Assembly (NCBI RefSeq): GCF_963665245.1 | Contig: NZ_OY762267.1 | Span: 620,001 to 684,000, forward strand | Origin: an uncultured Paludibaculum sp. | Lineage (GTDB): Bacteria > Acidobacteriota > Terriglobia > Bryobacterales > Bryobacteraceae | Reading direction: 5' to 3' | Length of the DNA: 64,000 nt | In this document: one piece after another, positions 43,429-51,678 of the stretch | Layout of the letters: every line of letters starts with the position of its first letter | Numbering within the stretch: position 1 is the first letter of the stretch | Position numbers and translations under genes: made by a program | Notes under the pieces: model-generated | What the model saw: the letters and a program-made list of their open reading frames with translations, nothing else | Database searches by the model: none | What the model was told of the DNA's origin: nothing

Positions 43429-43959
43429 CTACCCTCCAACCGGCACGCACGAGCGGCACTGCTGCATCAAATGGGACAGCAGATCCTTCCTACGTGTCTC
43501 GCTTAAGACGCCAATCCAGGCCGAGGTTACGACGCTTCGCTGGTCGAGAACCAAGATCGTGGGTGTAGCGGTGATGAAGAACTTGTCGAGTGGGGAAGAA
43601 ACGATGGCGTCCGCCGATAGCTGGTGCTCAGCAGCATAGGATTCAGCCTCGGCTTTTTGCTGCGGCATGGCGAGGACGACTCGCAAATCCCTGCTCCGCA
43701 GAGCGACCAACTGCTGGTAGAGCTCCAGATTTCGGGAGCAAAACGTGCATTTGGAAGAAAGGCCGACCACCACAGTCACCTTCTGGCCAGACTGCGGGAT
43801 TGAGTGCGCGTCCAACGTCCTACCCTTCAGCGCGCTCTCACTTTGAGCTGCACTGGCGCGCGGCGCGCCAGTTCGAAAGTCGCTTCGCCAGAGCGTGAAG
43901 ACCACTGCGATGGCCATGGCGATGACGGCCAGCGACGAGAGCTTCTCAAGAATATTCAT
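43429..43959 (-). CDS. Membrane-anchored thioredoxin-like protein
   Basis: The 176-residue product has an N-terminal membrane segment (LSSLAVIAMAIAVVFTLW) and a thioredoxin fold facing the periplasm. The redox motif is C71-T-F-C74 in VGLSSKCTFCSRNLELYQQL, and the cis-proline is in FFITATPTILVLDQ. A second CxxC (C168-C171) lies at the extreme C-terminus, which is unusual. It resembles TlpA/MauD-type thiol-disulfide proteins. The cysteine-rich secreted protein encoded downstream is the likely partner. Confidence 0.85.
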   Translation of the reverse strand: MNILEKLSSLAVIAMAIAVVFTLWRSDFRTGAPRASAAQSESALKGRTLDAHSIPQSGQKVTVVVGLSSKCTFCSRNLELYQQLVALRSRDLRVVLAMPQQKAEAESYAAEHQLSADAIVSSPLDKFFITATPTILVLDQRSVVTSAWIGVLSETRRKDLLSHLMQQCRSCVPVGG

Positions 43960-44008
43960 ACGTTTAAAGCAATGCTTCGACGGGCGGGCGACCGCCCACG
44001 CTTCCCAG

Positions 44009-44065
44009 CTATTTCAGTGCAAACTGGTACACACGAGGCTCAGCGGAGCCGAGGTCGATTGGCAT
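44009..44065 (-). CDS. Possible leader peptide, 18 residues
   Basis: On the minus strand AAAAGGAG is followed after six bases by an ATG that opens an 18-codon frame (MPIDLGSAEPRVYQFALK) ending 50 bases before the thioredoxin-like gene. The ribosome-binding site is better than that of any neighbouring gene. It may be a short translated leader of the thioredoxin/Cys-rich operon. Length alone makes a chance occurrence possible. Confidence 0.3.
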   Translation of the reverse strand: MPIDLGSAEPRVYQFALK

Positions 44066-44914
44066 ACTCGACTCCTTTTAATACGCTTTCTCTTGATACT
44101 GGACGATCCAGCAGCGACTTGACCTGTCACCGCTGGCAGTAGATTACCATTCGTTTTCTTCATGCGCAACGGCAAAAGCGCCAGTTCTTTGTTTTTTTCC
44201 GCCACTTGCTCCGCAACCCATGTGGAAGTAATCGCACTGTTATTTTGTTTGCCGATATGAGCCGATTAAATCGATTGGAGCCGCCGCGCGAAGGGACATG
44301 CTACGGTATCCGGCGCGGGCCGGCGCCGCGACAAATCGCGACGGGCAACGGCTGCCAATGCGCTTCCGGTGGGAGTGATTTCTCAGTGACTTCGTAGCTC
44401 AACACGCGACGGAGTGGGTCGACCGACCGGACTCCAGGGGAAGTGACCACCGATGGGTGCACGACGACCCAGGTCCCTGTCGGCAAATACACACTTCAAT
44501 GGAGGCTCCTCACTCGCTACCCGTCGCGGACCAATTGGACTTGCGGCCAGACGAAGTGATCCGGACGGACGCCCGACAGTGAGGTCAGGGCGCAAGGTCA
44601 TGGAGATTCAGGTAAGATTGCGCTAAAGATCCCTCGCCGAAGACGCTGGATATTGGAATCGGGAAGACCCTTGCTGGGAGTTCAGCTTCTCCCCTGAGAT
44701 CTGGGCAACCTAATCAATGTCGGCACTCTACCCTGCAGCCACGCCCTATGCCGGCGGTCTATGGCCAACTGTACGGCCATAGTCTCGTCCTGGCCGCTCG
44801 CACCCAGAGGCGCCTCAAGTACCCCGGTGGGGTGCCCGCCCGATCAGACCCGGTGTCAACCGATACCCGCGAGCCATTTGACCGGCCTGCATCCGTTATT
44901 GCAGGATTGGGCGC
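44066..44914. other. Gene-poor region, nothing recognised
   Basis: About 850 bases without a supportable gene. The minus-strand frame at 44014-44205 overlaps the possible leader peptide in another frame and has a basic but featureless sequence. The remaining frames are short and lack ribosome-binding sites. No tRNA, CRISPR or mobile element signature was seen. Confidence 0.4.
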
Positions 44915-45592
44915 ATGACGGTTCGCCGTTTTCGATGGGTCTTTCTTGACCTGCTTGGCTTGATTTTTGGCCTGACCGGCTACTTCTCGGAAAGGCCCGC
45001 GTTCGCAGCTTCCATCGAATGGACCAATGGAAGCTACGCGTTTTCAGGTGGCACACAACCGTGGTCTCTCGGCCTTTCAGCGGTAATCGTCGTTGCCTTC
45101 ATACTGCTCATGCGTGCGAAACGCGTAGAATCGGCGGGACCGCTCCCTGGACTGTTGATCCGCTTCGCCGCATTCTGGATCGACTTCCTGCTGGCGCTGT
45201 TCGCATTCGCTCCACTTTATGGTGCCGTGCCGGTGATCGTTGAATGGAGACGCACCGGAGCTTTCGCATGGTTCGTTGAACGAAACATACGCGTAGCCAG
45301 CGATGTTCCTGTGGTGCTGCTATCGATGGCCTTGCTGATGGTCGGCTTGTTGTTCCACTTCACCATCCCGTTCGTCCTGCGCAGGCCGTCCCCCGGAGCC
45401 TGTGTGGCGGGCTACCAGGTCGTGGCGGATGAGGGCTACTCCCTGTCGCTCGAGCGGGTGTTGCTCAGGAATTTCGTTGGCTATTTTGCGCTTTGCACGG
45501 CCTGGATCGCGCCATTTGCCGGCCGCGACAAGCAGGCCGGCAAGTTCTGGCTCGATAAGCTCTTCCACACGCGGGCCGTGCTTCTGGACTGA
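44915..45592 (+). CDS. RDD-family membrane protein
   Basis: The 225-residue product has five or so hydrophobic segments. The RDD core begins at residue about 84 with LLIRFAAFWIDFLLALFAFA (R and D of the RDD motif) and continues to GYQVVADEGYSLSLERVLLR NFVG, with the second arginine and aspartate-type region. RDD proteins are small integral membrane proteins; some act in ion exchange, but most have no known role. An extra N-terminal part (residues 1-70) with a membrane segment precedes the core. Confidence 0.82.
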   Translation: MTVRRFRWVFLDLLGLIFGLTGYFSERPAFAASIEWTNGSYAFSGGTQPWSLGLSAVIVVAFILLMRAKRVESAGPLPGLLIRFAAFWIDFLLALFAFAPLYGAVPVIVEWRRTGAFAWFVERNIRVASDVPVVLLSMALLMVGLLFHFTIPFVLRRPSPGACVAGYQVVADEGYSLSLERVLLRNFVGYFALCTAWIAPFAGRDKQAGKFWLDKLFHTRAVLLD

Positions 45593-46096
45593 GCCACGCT
45601 GGCGAGGGGGCGTTCCCGTGGGGCCGGGTCGAATGCGTGAGTTTTGGTGCATCGCGCGCCTTGCCGTCCGATTCGACCTGATGGCGAGTGGCCGCGACCC
45701 TACGGTCAGCCGACGACCAGAACGCCGGCCTAGGCGACCAGTCTTCGGCTCCATTAAAGACGCGTGCGTAGCCCCTCACTTACGGGGACTGGGGCACGGG
45801 GCGCGGCTTCATCCGCTTTAGCGGCCCGCAGGGCCACGCGGGACTCCGTTGAAGACGCGCCACGAACCGCTGCCCGCTTACTGACGCGCGCGGTTCGCAA
45901 GGGGCGGGGACCACTCCCTCACGGTCGTGGTTCGTAGCGTCTTCATACGGTTTGGCGGCCCGGTGAGCCATGCGGGACCGCTATCAGAACCTTACTCCCC
46001 ACACGTGGACACCTCCTCCGGGCATCTGCTCTCCGGGAACTTCGGCCCACACACCGCCCGAGCAGAACACACCGCTTTGCGGATTACAGTAGAGGG
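45593..46096. other. Intergenic region containing a palindromic repeat
   Basis: No coding sequence is supported. The stretch is dominated by short hairpins, including CCCC-TCACTTA-CGGGG at about 45775-45790 and the 90-base repeat at 45848-45937 described separately. Codon structure and ribosome-binding sites are absent. Confidence 0.5.
45848..45937. repeat. Palindromic repeat, copy 1
   Basis: This ~90-base unit shares the blocks GTTGAAGACGCG, CCCGCTTACTGACG, GCGCGGTTCG and GACCACTCCCTCACGGTCGTGGTTCGT with copy 2 at 51587-51678, in the same order and orientation. It can fold: ACGAACC near the start pairs with GGTTCGT at the end, CGAACCGC pairs with GCGGTTCG, and ACCAC pairs with GTGGT. Two copies 5.7 kb apart in non-coding DNA suggest a dispersed genomic repeat family. 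Confidence 0.8.
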
Positions 46097-46666
46097 ATGT
46101 CCAAGATCCTGATCATCACGGGCGACGCCGGTGAGTCCTATGAAGCACTCTATGCCGTGCACCGGTTCCAAGAGGAGGGCTGGGAGGCGGTGGTCGCGGC
46201 TCCTTCGCGGCGGCGGCTGAACCTGGTCATGCACGATTTCGAGCCCGGTTGGGACACCTACATCGAACGCCCCGGCTACGGTCTCGTAGCCGACTTGGCA
46301 TTCGACGACGTCCAGGTCGAGGACTATGTCGCGGTGCTCCTGCTCGGTGGCAGGGCGCCGGAATACCTGCGGAACGACGCGAAACTGCGCGAGATCGTTC
46401 GCGAGTTCGACGCTCGGGGGCAGTGGATCTTCTCGATCTGCCACGGCGTGCAGGTACTGGCGGCGGCGGGTCTGGCGCGTGGCCGGCGGTTGACCTGCTA
46501 CGAACATGTCCGGTACGAGGTGGAGCAGGCCGGCGGCACCTTCGTGAACGAGCAGACGGTGCGGGACGGCCGCATCATCTCCGCGCAGACGTGGCAATCG
46601 CACCCCTCGTTTTATCGCGAGATATTCGCGCAGTTGGCCGGGCAGCCGGATGCCGCTCGATCCTGA
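46097..46666 (+). CDS. DJ-1/PfpI-family protein
   Basis: The 189-residue product is a class I glutamine amidotransferase-like domain. It begins MSKILIITGDAGESYEALYA, with a glutamate at about residue 13, and has the nucleophile elbow IFSICHGVQVLAAAGL with the reactive cysteine. This is the DJ-1/PfpI layout, found in proteases, glyoxalases and stress proteins; the precise activity cannot be assigned. GAGGG precedes the ATG. Its last 17 bases overlap the start of the next gene. Confidence 0.9.
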   Translation: MSKILIITGDAGESYEALYAVHRFQEEGWEAVVAAPSRRRLNLVMHDFEPGWDTYIERPGYGLVADLAFDDVQVEDYVAVLLLGGRAPEYLRNDAKLREIVREFDARGQWIFSICHGVQVLAAAGLARGRRLTCYEHVRYEVEQAGGTFVNEQTVRDGRIISAQTWQSHPSFYREIFAQLAGQPDAARS

Positions 46667-47543
46667 AGTCGCGGCCTTGCTGGAGCGGCAGAAGGGCCTG
46701 CCGCCGCGTTCCTCGCTGAGTGTCGCCGCCACGCGGGACAGGATGCGCGAGGCCGGAGCCCTGGCCGGGCCCCCGCCGCCGCTCGCGCTGGTGGAGGACC
46801 TCCCGTTGCCCGGGCCGTTGGGGGCCCGGCACTATAGCCCCACGGAGGATGCTGGGCAGCCGGTCGTCCTGTACTTTCACGGAGGCCGGTTCTTCAGTGG
46901 CGATCTCGAAAGTCACGATACCGTTTGCCGTCTGCTGGCCGTCGCCGCCGGCTGCCGCGTGATCGCCGTCGATTACCGACTGGCGCCGGAGCATCCGTTT
47001 CCCGCCGCGGCCGAGGACGCGTGCCGGGCGTTGGAATGGGTCTCCAAGCAGGGCGTACCGGTTGCGATTGCGGGCGACAGCGCTGGAGCCAACCTGGCCG
47101 CGGTGGCGGCCTTGGCTCTGCGCACCCCGGCCGTGCGCTGCCAGGTTTTGATCTACCCCATGATTGACGCCCAATGCGGCTCACCTTCGTTCGCCGAGTA
47201 CGCCGACGGCTACGGCCCCGGGGCCGTCGATATGAAGCGGGGTTGGTCCGAGTACCTGCCGGAGGGAACAGATCCGTGCAATCCCCTCGCGTCGCCGCTC
47301 TACGCCCGGGACACGGTCGGCATGCCGCCGGCATTCATCCTCACCGCGGAGTACGACACGCTGCGAGACGAAGGGGAAGCCTATGCTCGAGAGCTGATGG
47401 AGTCCGGCAATCTGGTGCAACTGCGCCGGTATCCGGGCACGATCCACGGGTTTTTCGTGATGCCTGGAACCTTACGGCTCGCTCGCGAGGCGATGCGCGA
47501 TGTGGCCGCGTTCCTGCGGCTCCACCTCGGATTGACGCGGTGA
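46650..47543 (+). CDS. Alpha/beta hydrolase of the HSL/esterase type
   Basis: The 297-residue product carries the hormone-sensitive-lipase-like motif HGG (VVLYFHGGRFFSGDLES) forming the oxyanion hole, DYRLAPEHPFPAAAEDACRA, and the nucleophile elbow GDSAGANLA. The acid and histidine are likely D in AEYDTLRDEG and H in PGTIHGFFVM. Such enzymes hydrolyse short acyl esters. It is translationally coupled to the DJ-1/PfpI gene. There is no signal peptide, so it acts in the cytoplasm. Confidence 0.92.
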   Translation: MPLDPEVAALLERQKGLPPRSSLSVAATRDRMREAGALAGPPPPLALVEDLPLPGPLGARHYSPTEDAGQPVVLYFHGGRFFSGDLESHDTVCRLLAVAAGCRVIAVDYRLAPEHPFPAAAEDACRALEWVSKQGVPVAIAGDSAGANLAAVAALALRTPAVRCQVLIYPMIDAQCGSPSFAEYADGYGPGAVDMKRGWSEYLPEGTDPCNPLASPLYARDTVGMPPAFILTAEYDTLRDEGEAYARELMESGNLVQLRRYPGTIHGFFVMPGTLRLAREAMRDVAAFLRLHLGLTR

Positions 47544-47984
47544 GAATCGAGAGGGCGTCGGCCCGGAGCCATCTGGTCGACGGTGGAGATGCATAGGTGG
47601 AGAGCCTGCGGTTGTTGCTTGAGGGGGAGCGCGCGGCAACGTCCCGCACATTGGCGTACTCGTGATGCCCAACGGCGCGGACCTCACGCACGGCTGCTGG
47701 ACGGAGGCGCGTCCGCCGCGGGTGCAGTCAGACCTGTCCTAAGTGCATTCTCGATCGGTTGATTCGATTCAGTTTTGTACGATTGGGGGATGACACGCAG
47801 CCGGACTTGGTCGACGGCCACTTGCGGGTTGTGCGCTGGCGGGAGCGCTATGAATTGGTCGTCGGTAGAGACGAGATTCTGGACACAGGTTGGACTTCTG
47901 CCTTATTTCGCGCAACGTCGTGGTCCGATTTGGCGGAGTTGGGATGGGACGGGTCAGGCCGTCACCGGTCGTCGGCCCCCTTGA
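47544..47984. other. Intergenic region, no supported gene
   Basis: A 440-base gap before the Rhs array. A plus-strand frame at 47759-47995 lacks a ribosome-binding site and runs into the Rhs remnant on the other strand. On the minus strand the sequence following the decayed Rhs tip has no continuous frame, so any toxin that once followed that tip is lost. Confidence 0.4.
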
Positions 47985-48027
47985 CTCTCCGATAAGTGCC
48001 TCGCCTCGAAGTAATTCAGCCCGTCCT
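47985..48027 (-). pseudogene. Third Rhs tip fragment, decayed
   Basis: Immediately after the stop of the gene at 48028 the minus strand reads GACGGGCTGAATTACTTCGA and on through GGCGAGGCACTTATC, translating to DGLNYFEARHLS. This matches the Rhs core end GLDYFGARYFS at 49300-49340 and 50450-50500. The similarity begins at the stop codon, as it does for the orphan tip at 49367, and fades after about 40 bases. I read it as the remnant of a third orphan toxin module. Confidence 0.55.
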
Positions 48028-48633
48028 TCACTGCACGATTCTGAAGTGATTCAGGCTGACAGTCTGCACCTCTTCTTGCTTACCGCGCTGCCCGATGCGG
48101 AAGTACCTATACTCCACAGGCCCCACGCCTCGGACGTAAGTTGTGGTGGTCCGCAGTCGTGTGCCCAGATCGGTCTCTTCTATAACGGCGCAGTCCTGAA
48201 ACCTCTTCGAGGCGATAGAGCATGCCTGGCCAACGGACAGGACTTTGAAGGCAGGAGGCGACTGCCCTTGTCGAGTATGACCGCCGCCCAACCAGTGATC
48301 GCCAACTGCCAGCGGCCACTTGAGCACGAGACTTCGAGTCGACACTTCTTCGACTCCCACCCCTGAGGCGGATAACATTATAGCCTCATCGTCAGCTTGC
48401 ATAGGCGTCGGCCATACTTGGTATACGGTTCTTCCCTCTTTGCCTTTCTCAGCTTTGGTCACACGCCAGACCACTCTGGACTCTTCTCGTCTAGGGGTCA
48501 GCGCGTGAACGCGACACTCCCAAGAATTCCCGACCGACAGCGGATAGTACGGATGACCTGATGGCCGCTCGGCTGCAATCACCAGTACCGCCACGACTGT
48601 GAGGGACACCACCCGAAACCAAACCGGCATCAT
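48028..48633 (-). CDS. Putative secreted immunity protein for the M15-type Rhs toxin
   Basis: The 201-residue product has a signal peptide (MMPVWFRVVSLTVVAVLVIA) and a beta-rich mature region with two cysteines near residues 136 and 147 (GQACSIASKRFQDCAVIEET). I know no family for it. It starts two bases after the orphan Rhs tip ends, on the same strand, the position where Rhs immunity genes lie. Export to the periplasm fits protection against a peptidoglycan- or periplasm-acting peptidase. The immunity role is inferred from position and localisation only. Confidence 0.65.
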   Translation of the reverse strand: MMPVWFRVVSLTVVAVLVIAAERPSGHPYYPLSVGNSWECRVHALTPRREESRVVWRVTKAEKGKEGRTVYQVWPTPMQADDEAIMLSASGVGVEEVSTRSLVLKWPLAVGDHWLGGGHTRQGQSPPAFKVLSVGQACSIASKRFQDCAVIEETDLGTRLRTTTTYVRGVGPVEYRYFRIGQRGKQEEVQTVSLNHFRIVQ

Positions 48634-48635
48634 TC

Positions 48636-49367
48636 CTATTTCTCCTCTTCTTTCGGCTTTGCGACCGTCGTGTAGACACCGCGATTTGTCTCCTCCGTTC
48701 CCTCGGTCATGAAGCTAGTGGCCGAGTCTGGATCGTTACGGGAGTCCAGGTGCAAGTGCGCGGCTTCAGTCTGAGTGAATGGCCCATGCTTGATGAGTCT
48801 TAGTCCTTCGCTGACGGGACTGCTGTTTTCCTGTAGCTTCTGAAAGGCAGTATTGTCCGCAACACTAATTATGTGAAAGTCGGCAGCTTGCCCGGTCAAA
48901 TGAGCGCTCTTCGTCGCTCCGCCTTTCGGCACGACGTTCCGGTCCCCACTCACAACGTTGACGGATTTTCCGAACGACATCATAATGCCATCAAGGGCCG
49001 TTCGAACCCGTTTGTCTGAGACGGTATGGTTGTTGTATCTGACGCTGACGCCAGACAGTGTCAGCATTGTACGTGTGTCAATACTGGGTGGCGGAATCCT
49101 CACCGGTTTGGGCGGTGAAACCGTCGTACAGGTATTTCCCATTCCAAAAATGCAAATGTGACCGTCAGGGTCCCTGTTCTTTAAGGGACTGTTCCTGACG
49201 TAGGCGTAGAGATTCAGTGATTGTGGGTCGCTGAGATCCGCAAACGGAATAGGCGCCGGCTTGGCAGACCAATCCGGCGTCGTAAACCTGCCCTGCGCCC
49301 CCGAGAAGTACCGAGCCCCGAAGTAATCCAGGCCCGTTTCCCCATCCCGTTCTTTGCCGGTGAACAT
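48636..49367 (-). CDS. Orphan Rhs tip with M15/hedgehog-type peptidase toxin domain
   Basis: The 243-residue frame starts inside the conserved Rhs core end (FTGKERDGETGLDYFGARYF and QSLNLYAYVRNSPLKNRDPD, residues 2-68). It then carries a variable C-terminal domain with SAHLTGQAADFH (H156, D163) and HLHLD (H204, H206). These match the zinc-binding SxHxxGxAxD and HxH motifs of D-Ala-D-Ala carboxypeptidase/hedgehog-fold (M15) enzymes, which cut peptidoglycan peptides. No promoter, start signal or export domain of its own is visible; it begins 12 bases after the preceding putative immunity gene. It is probably a silent cassette that can recombine onto an Rhs core. Confidence 0.75.
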   Translation of the reverse strand: MFTGKERDGETGLDYFGARYFSGAQGRFTTPDWSAKPAPIPFADLSDPQSLNLYAYVRNSPLKNRDPDGHICIFGMGNTCTTVSPPKPVRIPPPSIDTRTMLTLSGVSVRYNNHTVSDKRVRTALDGIMMSFGKSVNVVSGDRNVVPKGGATKSAHLTGQAADFHIISVADNTAFQKLQENSSPVSEGLRLIKHGPFTQTEAAHLHLDSRNDPDSATSFMTEGTEETNRGVYTTVAKPKEEEK

Positions 49368-49379
49368 GCACCCGTCGGC

Positions 49380-49796
49380 CTACTGCAACTTGCGCGCTGC
49401 ATTTTTGGCGTCGCCGACAATGTGATCAGCGCACTTATCAAGAGCATCAGCCCAACACGATCCGGAACGGTTGCCAGCAGCCTTGCCGTCAACGGACGTA
49501 AAGTGCGCTGAGTAGAGCACCTGGGTTCGTCGTCCGATCTTTTTCCAGTCGACATTGGCCGGAATTGTGACCACCAACGTCCCCGGCTTTTTTCCACTAC
49601 TCAGAGTGAAGTCCACCGATGATCTGAACGCAAATTCCAGCGCGTCTCTGAGCCTCAAGGTCAATCCGTCATCGCCTCCAATCCACACTTCCACTCGGAT
49701 GGGTTCCGAGGAAACCGAGTTGCCGCCAGTGGAGGCGAGAATCGTTCCGGTGACGAGGGCTGTCAACAGCCACCTCCACGTCGATATCAATGGCAT
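49380..49796 (-). CDS. Putative secreted immunity protein for the metzincin-type Rhs toxin
   Basis: The product of about 138 residues has a signal sequence (MPLISTWRWLLTALVTGTIL ending near AST) and a mature domain with two cysteines in SGSCWADALDKCADH. No family is recognised. It overlaps the 3' end of the Rhs gene by 10 bases and precedes the orphan tip, so it occupies the immunity slot. The periplasmic location fits inhibition of a secreted zinc protease. A longer frame to 49823 lacks a leader-like start. Confidence 0.65.
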   Translation of the reverse strand: MPLISTWRWLLTALVTGTILASTGGNSVSSEPIRVEVWIGGDDGLTLRLRDALEFAFRSSVDFTLSSGKKPGTLVVTIPANVDWKKIGRRTQVLYSAHFTSVDGKAAGNRSGSCWADALDKCADHIVGDAKNAARKLQ

Positions 49797-51517
49797 TTCG
49801 TCTTTCCATTCTCTACCGTGCATTGCTTCGTGGATTTGTTCGACTCGGCCTCCTTAACCTGATCAGGTTTCAGATTCGTTCCGTCTCGAGAGGTCATGAT
49901 ATTTGAGTTGTCATAGCCTGGGGCAGGAACAGCCGTTCGGTTACCATTCGCGTCCTTTGGGCCTTCAACATACTGATCTTGGATTCCGGCAAAGTGCAGA
50001 ATTTCGTGCGGACCAGAGTCCTTCTTGCCTGTGTCGCTACTATCGATGTATCCTTTCTTGCCCCCGAGCCTATCCACACAAGACCCGGGGTCACCGCACA
50101 TGGTGGTATTCGGGCCAGGACTAATCTCGAGAGTATTCAGAACACCGTTGATCTTCTTGTCGGTTACAACGACCTGAATCCCTGTTGTAGACCCATTTGT
50201 GTTAAGGCCATTGTCCCGATCAACAATCTGCTTGATCCTCTCTGGCGTTGCTCCGCTGCCGGTGAAACGGACAGGAATTACCACCGTAACTTGGCCTGAG
50301 GCCTTGTCTGTGATTCTCAACGCATCCTTTCCCGTCACGTCAACCATCGCCAATGGATTGTTTCTAACGTAGGCGTATAGATTCCAGCTTTGTGGGTCCT
50401 CCGGATGCTGATCGGCGAACGGCGCGTCCGGCGTCGTGAACCTGTCCTGCGCCGCGGAGAAGTACCGCGCCCCAAAGTAATCGAGGCTCGTCTCGGTATC
50501 CCGTTCTTTGCCGGTGAACTTCACCTTCGGGTCTTCGCCGGTTGCCCAGCACGCTCCCGCTCTTCCGGCTCCCAGGCCCTGCGGAATCTGCTCGCCGTAT
50601 GGGAGGTAGTCCAGACAGCGCACAGGATTGCCTACGCCGTCGAACACCATACGAGTGCTTCCCAGCGAATCCTGCGCCAGATACCGCACCCCGGATTCCG
50701 TTGGCGGCCTGCTGTCGTATTCCTGGATCAGCCCGCCGTCCACCCCGTAAACAAAGAGTGTCGTGTGGGCGTCGGTCACCTTCTTGATCTGGTGGCCTTC
50801 GCCGTCATAGCTCATCACCGTTGTGATCGAGTTGATCTCGCTCGTCACCAACCGGCCTTCCCCATCGTACGTCTGGGTGTAGCCTCCTATCTTCTTCTGA
50901 TGCCCGACTGCGTCATACTCAGATCCCTGAATGGTCAACTGATTTTTGTTGTTGTTGTCGATGGTGTTGAAATTCGAATCCGCCACCGGCGTGAACGGAT
51001 CCAGTGAGGCTCCACTGTGTGAGGACACCCAGGTATTACCTGGTTGGTCGTGGCCATAGACGCGGCTCCATGTCGAGCCGCCTGCCCCTTCCGCGGCAGA
51101 GGCCAACCGGCCCACTGCGTCGTAGGTGTAAGTCTGCTGCGCGTTGCCCGCCTGCCCGATCGTTTGAGAGACCGGGTTTCCGTTGTTCGTCGCGCACGAC
51201 GCCGCTCCGCCCGGGCAGTAGGCGTACGTCAGGGCAAAAGAGGAACCTCGCGCCATCGTGGCTGGTTGAATTCTGTGGTCCCAGGTCCGCGTCTCTGTCT
51301 GCAGGTTGCCCAAGGCCACGGAGGATTGGCCCCCGTGCGCGGCGTAGGATATCGCCGTGACGTAGCTCGCCGGAGTTTGGCTCTTGAGACCGGACACCGA
51401 CGTCACACGGGCCAGCGGGTCGACGCCATAGGTCACTGCGCGGCCGCCCGGGTACCCTTCGGTCGCCAAGCCGGCGGGGCGGTACGTCGCGGTCGCCGTG
51501 TAGTCGAGTTCGTCCAC
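49787..51517 (-). CDS. 5'-truncated Rhs protein with metzincin-like zinc protease toxin
   Basis: The 576-residue frame contains YD repeats (for example QQTYTYDAVGRLASAAEGAG and KIGGYTQTYDGEGRLVTSEI) and the Rhs-associated core end (FTGKERDTETSLDYFGARYF, WNLYAYVRNNPLAMVDVTGK). From residue about 397 follows a distinct 180-residue domain with HEILHFAGIQD at residues 504-514, an exact HExxHxxGxxD metzincin zinc signature, and NIM at about 543-545 as a probable Met-turn. Rhs proteins deliver such C-terminal toxins to competitors. The N-terminal export and most of the YD shell are missing: homology stops near 51540 beside a palindromic repeat, so the gene is a 5'-deleted remnant or silent cassette. 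Confidence 0.8.
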   Translation of the reverse strand: MDELDYTATATYRPAGLATEGYPGGRAVTYGVDPLARVTSVSGLKSQTPASYVTAISYAAHGGQSSVALGNLQTETRTWDHRIQPATMARGSSFALTYAYCPGGAASCATNNGNPVSQTIGQAGNAQQTYTYDAVGRLASAAEGAGGSTWSRVYGHDQPGNTWVSSHSGASLDPFTPVADSNFNTIDNNNKNQLTIQGSEYDAVGHQKKIGGYTQTYDGEGRLVTSEINSITTVMSYDGEGHQIKKVTDAHTTLFVYGVDGGLIQEYDSRPPTESGVRYLAQDSLGSTRMVFDGVGNPVRCLDYLPYGEQIPQGLGAGRAGACWATGEDPKVKFTGKERDTETSLDYFGARYFSAAQDRFTTPDAPFADQHPEDPQSWNLYAYVRNNPLAMVDVTGKDALRITDKASGQVTVVIPVRFTGSGATPERIKQIVDRDNGLNTNGSTTGIQVVVTDKKINGVLNTLEISPGPNTTMCGDPGSCVDRLGGKKGYIDSSDTGKKDSGPHEILHFAGIQDQYVEGPKDANGNRTAVPAPGYDNSNIMTSRDGTNLKPDQVKEAESNKSTKQCTVENGKTKCH

Positions 51518-51586
51518 CGTTTGTGTTCTTGATGTTATCTTGTCCAGCTCGTCGTGGCGATGACGCGGCGGACTGGCGCCCGTTGT

Positions 51587-51678
51587 GTTGAAGACGCGCT
51601 CGGAGCCGATACCCGCTTACTGACGTGCGCGGTTCGTAGCGCGGCGGAGGACCACTCCCTCACGGTCGTGGTTCGTTG
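51587..51678. repeat. Palindromic repeat, copy 2
   Basis: The second copy of the ~90-base repeat at 45848-45937, sharing GTTGAAGACGCG, CCCGCTTACTGACG, GCGGTTCG and ACCACTCCCTCACGGTCGTGGTTCGT. It lies about 50 bases beyond the point where the Rhs frame at 49787-51517 loses homology, so it may mark the recombination or deletion end that removed the 5' part of that gene. Confidence 0.8.

Noticed and set aside
44014..44205. 63-residue basic minus-strand frame upstream of the thioredoxin-like gene, at first considered as a RiPP precursor
   Set aside because: No core-peptide pattern, no modification enzyme nearby, and a better-initiated short frame overlaps it in another register.
47759..47995. 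78-residue plus-strand frame between the esterase gene and the Rhs array
   Set aside because: No ribosome-binding site, no recognisable family, and its end overlaps the Rhs remnant on the other strand.
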